64,000 nucleotides of DNA from an uncultured beta proteobacterium (GTDB lineage: Bacteria > Pseudomonadota > Gammaproteobacteria > Burkholderiales > SG8-41): the NCBI GenBank assembly GCA_903885665.1, contig CAISJL010000013.1:1-64000 (forward strand), read 5' to 3'. Of this stretch, positions 62,932-64,000 are shown piece by piece. Each line of letters begins with the position of its first letter. Position 1 is the stretch's first letter. The notes under the pieces were generated by a model. That model was not told the origin of the DNA. It saw only the letters and a program-made list of their open reading frames with translations, and made no database searches. A program made the translations under genes and the position numbers.

Positions 62932-63455
62932 ACGCAAAACCTCCTTAGGAATTTGCCGATCAAAGAACAAACCACCACAGCGGCTTGTTGATCGTGCCCG
63001 TGTTGCAGTGCGTGAGTGGTGCACGCAGCACTAAACACATCCACCCCATCACCAAAATGTCACGGAACATGTGATCAAGAATTTGAATGCACAGTCATCC
63101 GGACTCGTCGACTACCACCTTACATTCACAATAGTACGCTACAGGTAGTAGTCGTCAAACAGTTAAACGCCGCGAATTGTAGTCGTTAATCCACGCTGCC
63201 GCAACCCTCGTCGTCACGCATACGCGCATATCGGTTGCCGCTCAATAACGATTGGGCCCTACTTCACAACCACCAGCCATCCGAATATGACGCACTGAAA
63301 AAAATTAATTTATTCATATAATCAACTATTTATATAAAAATATACAGTTATGGCGCGTATAGCTCTGAGCGCTTTGAGCGACCGCTGGCTGAACATTGCA
63401 AGGGATGATGATGTGCACAACTAAATGGCCACAGCTGTGATAAATTCACACCCCT

Positions 63456-64000
63456 ATGGATGACATCGTACTCAAAGGTATGGCCAAATGGCCAAACGTC
63501 CCCGCAGTATTTGGGTGGCTAGCACTCGACCGACGCGGCCAGTGGCGACTCAAAGGTGAGCGCATTACCAACCCAGCGATCTGCGCTTTTTTTGGCCGTA
63601 ACTACGCGCACGATAGCGAAGGTTGTTGGTATTTACAAAACGGACCGCAACGCGTCTACGTCGAACTCGGTCTCACGCCTTATATCTGGCGGATCACTCC
63701 TGGGGAGTCGGCGCCGAGCATTCACGCGCATAGCGGCCTGACTTGCACTCAAATACACGACGCCTTTATTGATGATGCGGGCGACCTACTATTAAATAGT
63801 GTGCACGGTATTGGCTTAGTACACGACGCCGATCTGCATGAACTCATGCCCTACTTCTCCGACGACCAAGGTCATCGCGGCGAGGCTGCCTTAAGCGCCC
63901 ACCTAGACACCCTGACGGCGGGTGACCGCGCACCGCTGTGGCTAACACTCGCAGGCACGCCGGTAATGGTTGAGCCAATCCGTAGCGCGACATTGGCCCA
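63456..64000 (+). CDS. DUF2946-like protein, incomplete at window edge
   Basis: MDDIVLKGMAKWPNVPAVFGWLALDRRGQWRLKGERITNPAICAFFGRNYAHDSEGCWYLQNGPQRVYVELGLTPYIWRI..., open to the end. Family name from memory. Confidence 0.75.
   Translation, partial: MDDIVLKGMAKWPNVPAVFGWLALDRRGQWRLKGERITNPAICAFFGRNYAHDSEGCWYLQNGPQRVYVELGLTPYIWRITPGESAPSIHAHSGLTCTQIHDAFIDDAGDLLLNSVHGIGLVHDADLHELMPYFSDDQGHRGEAALSAHLDTLTAGDRAPLWLTLAGTPVMVEPIRSATLA

Noticed and set aside
1-64000. CRISPR arrays, tRNA/rRNA genes, IS elements, prophage or defence islands
   Set aside because: Read through for regular spaced repeats, transposase/integrase/restriction motifs and tRNA-like ends; none seen. Absence by eye is not proof; tRNAscan-SE and a defence-system finder would settle it.

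Overview
This 64 kb window is bacterial chromosome, most likely Burkholderiales (Alcaligenaceae-like). That assignment rests on the trxA-rho-rpmE block beside an AddAB-like pair, the orn / M48 / PCD / rsgA / CobD-CbiB block, a PhaM-family protein, and many orphan tripartite-tricarboxylate-type (Bug/TctC) binding proteins. I call about 57 protein-coding regions. There are 7 intact Bug proteins, one strongly decayed Bug pseudogene (37682-38026) and one signal-peptide-only Bug remnant (45603-45710). Two Bug/SDR divergent modules look like duplicates. I saw no tRNA, rRNA, IS element, prophage or CRISPR array. Most notable observations: (1) two SDR paralogs whose catalytic Asn/Ser/Tyr positions all appear substituted, with Lys kept, and which share an inverted-repeat motif upstream; (2) a cytochrome c - double EF-hand - BON fusion protein; (3) many degenerate micro-tandem repeats (9-17 bp units) at gene boundaries, several spanning stop codons and one spanning a start codon, with a shared RTGCTTAA core in some; (4) perfect hairpins embedded in the 3' ends of coding regions; (5) a methyltransferase with a signal peptide; (6) an MFS transporter whose first TM helix lies upstream of the first ATG. 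All functional names come from motif recognition by eye; no database search was run.
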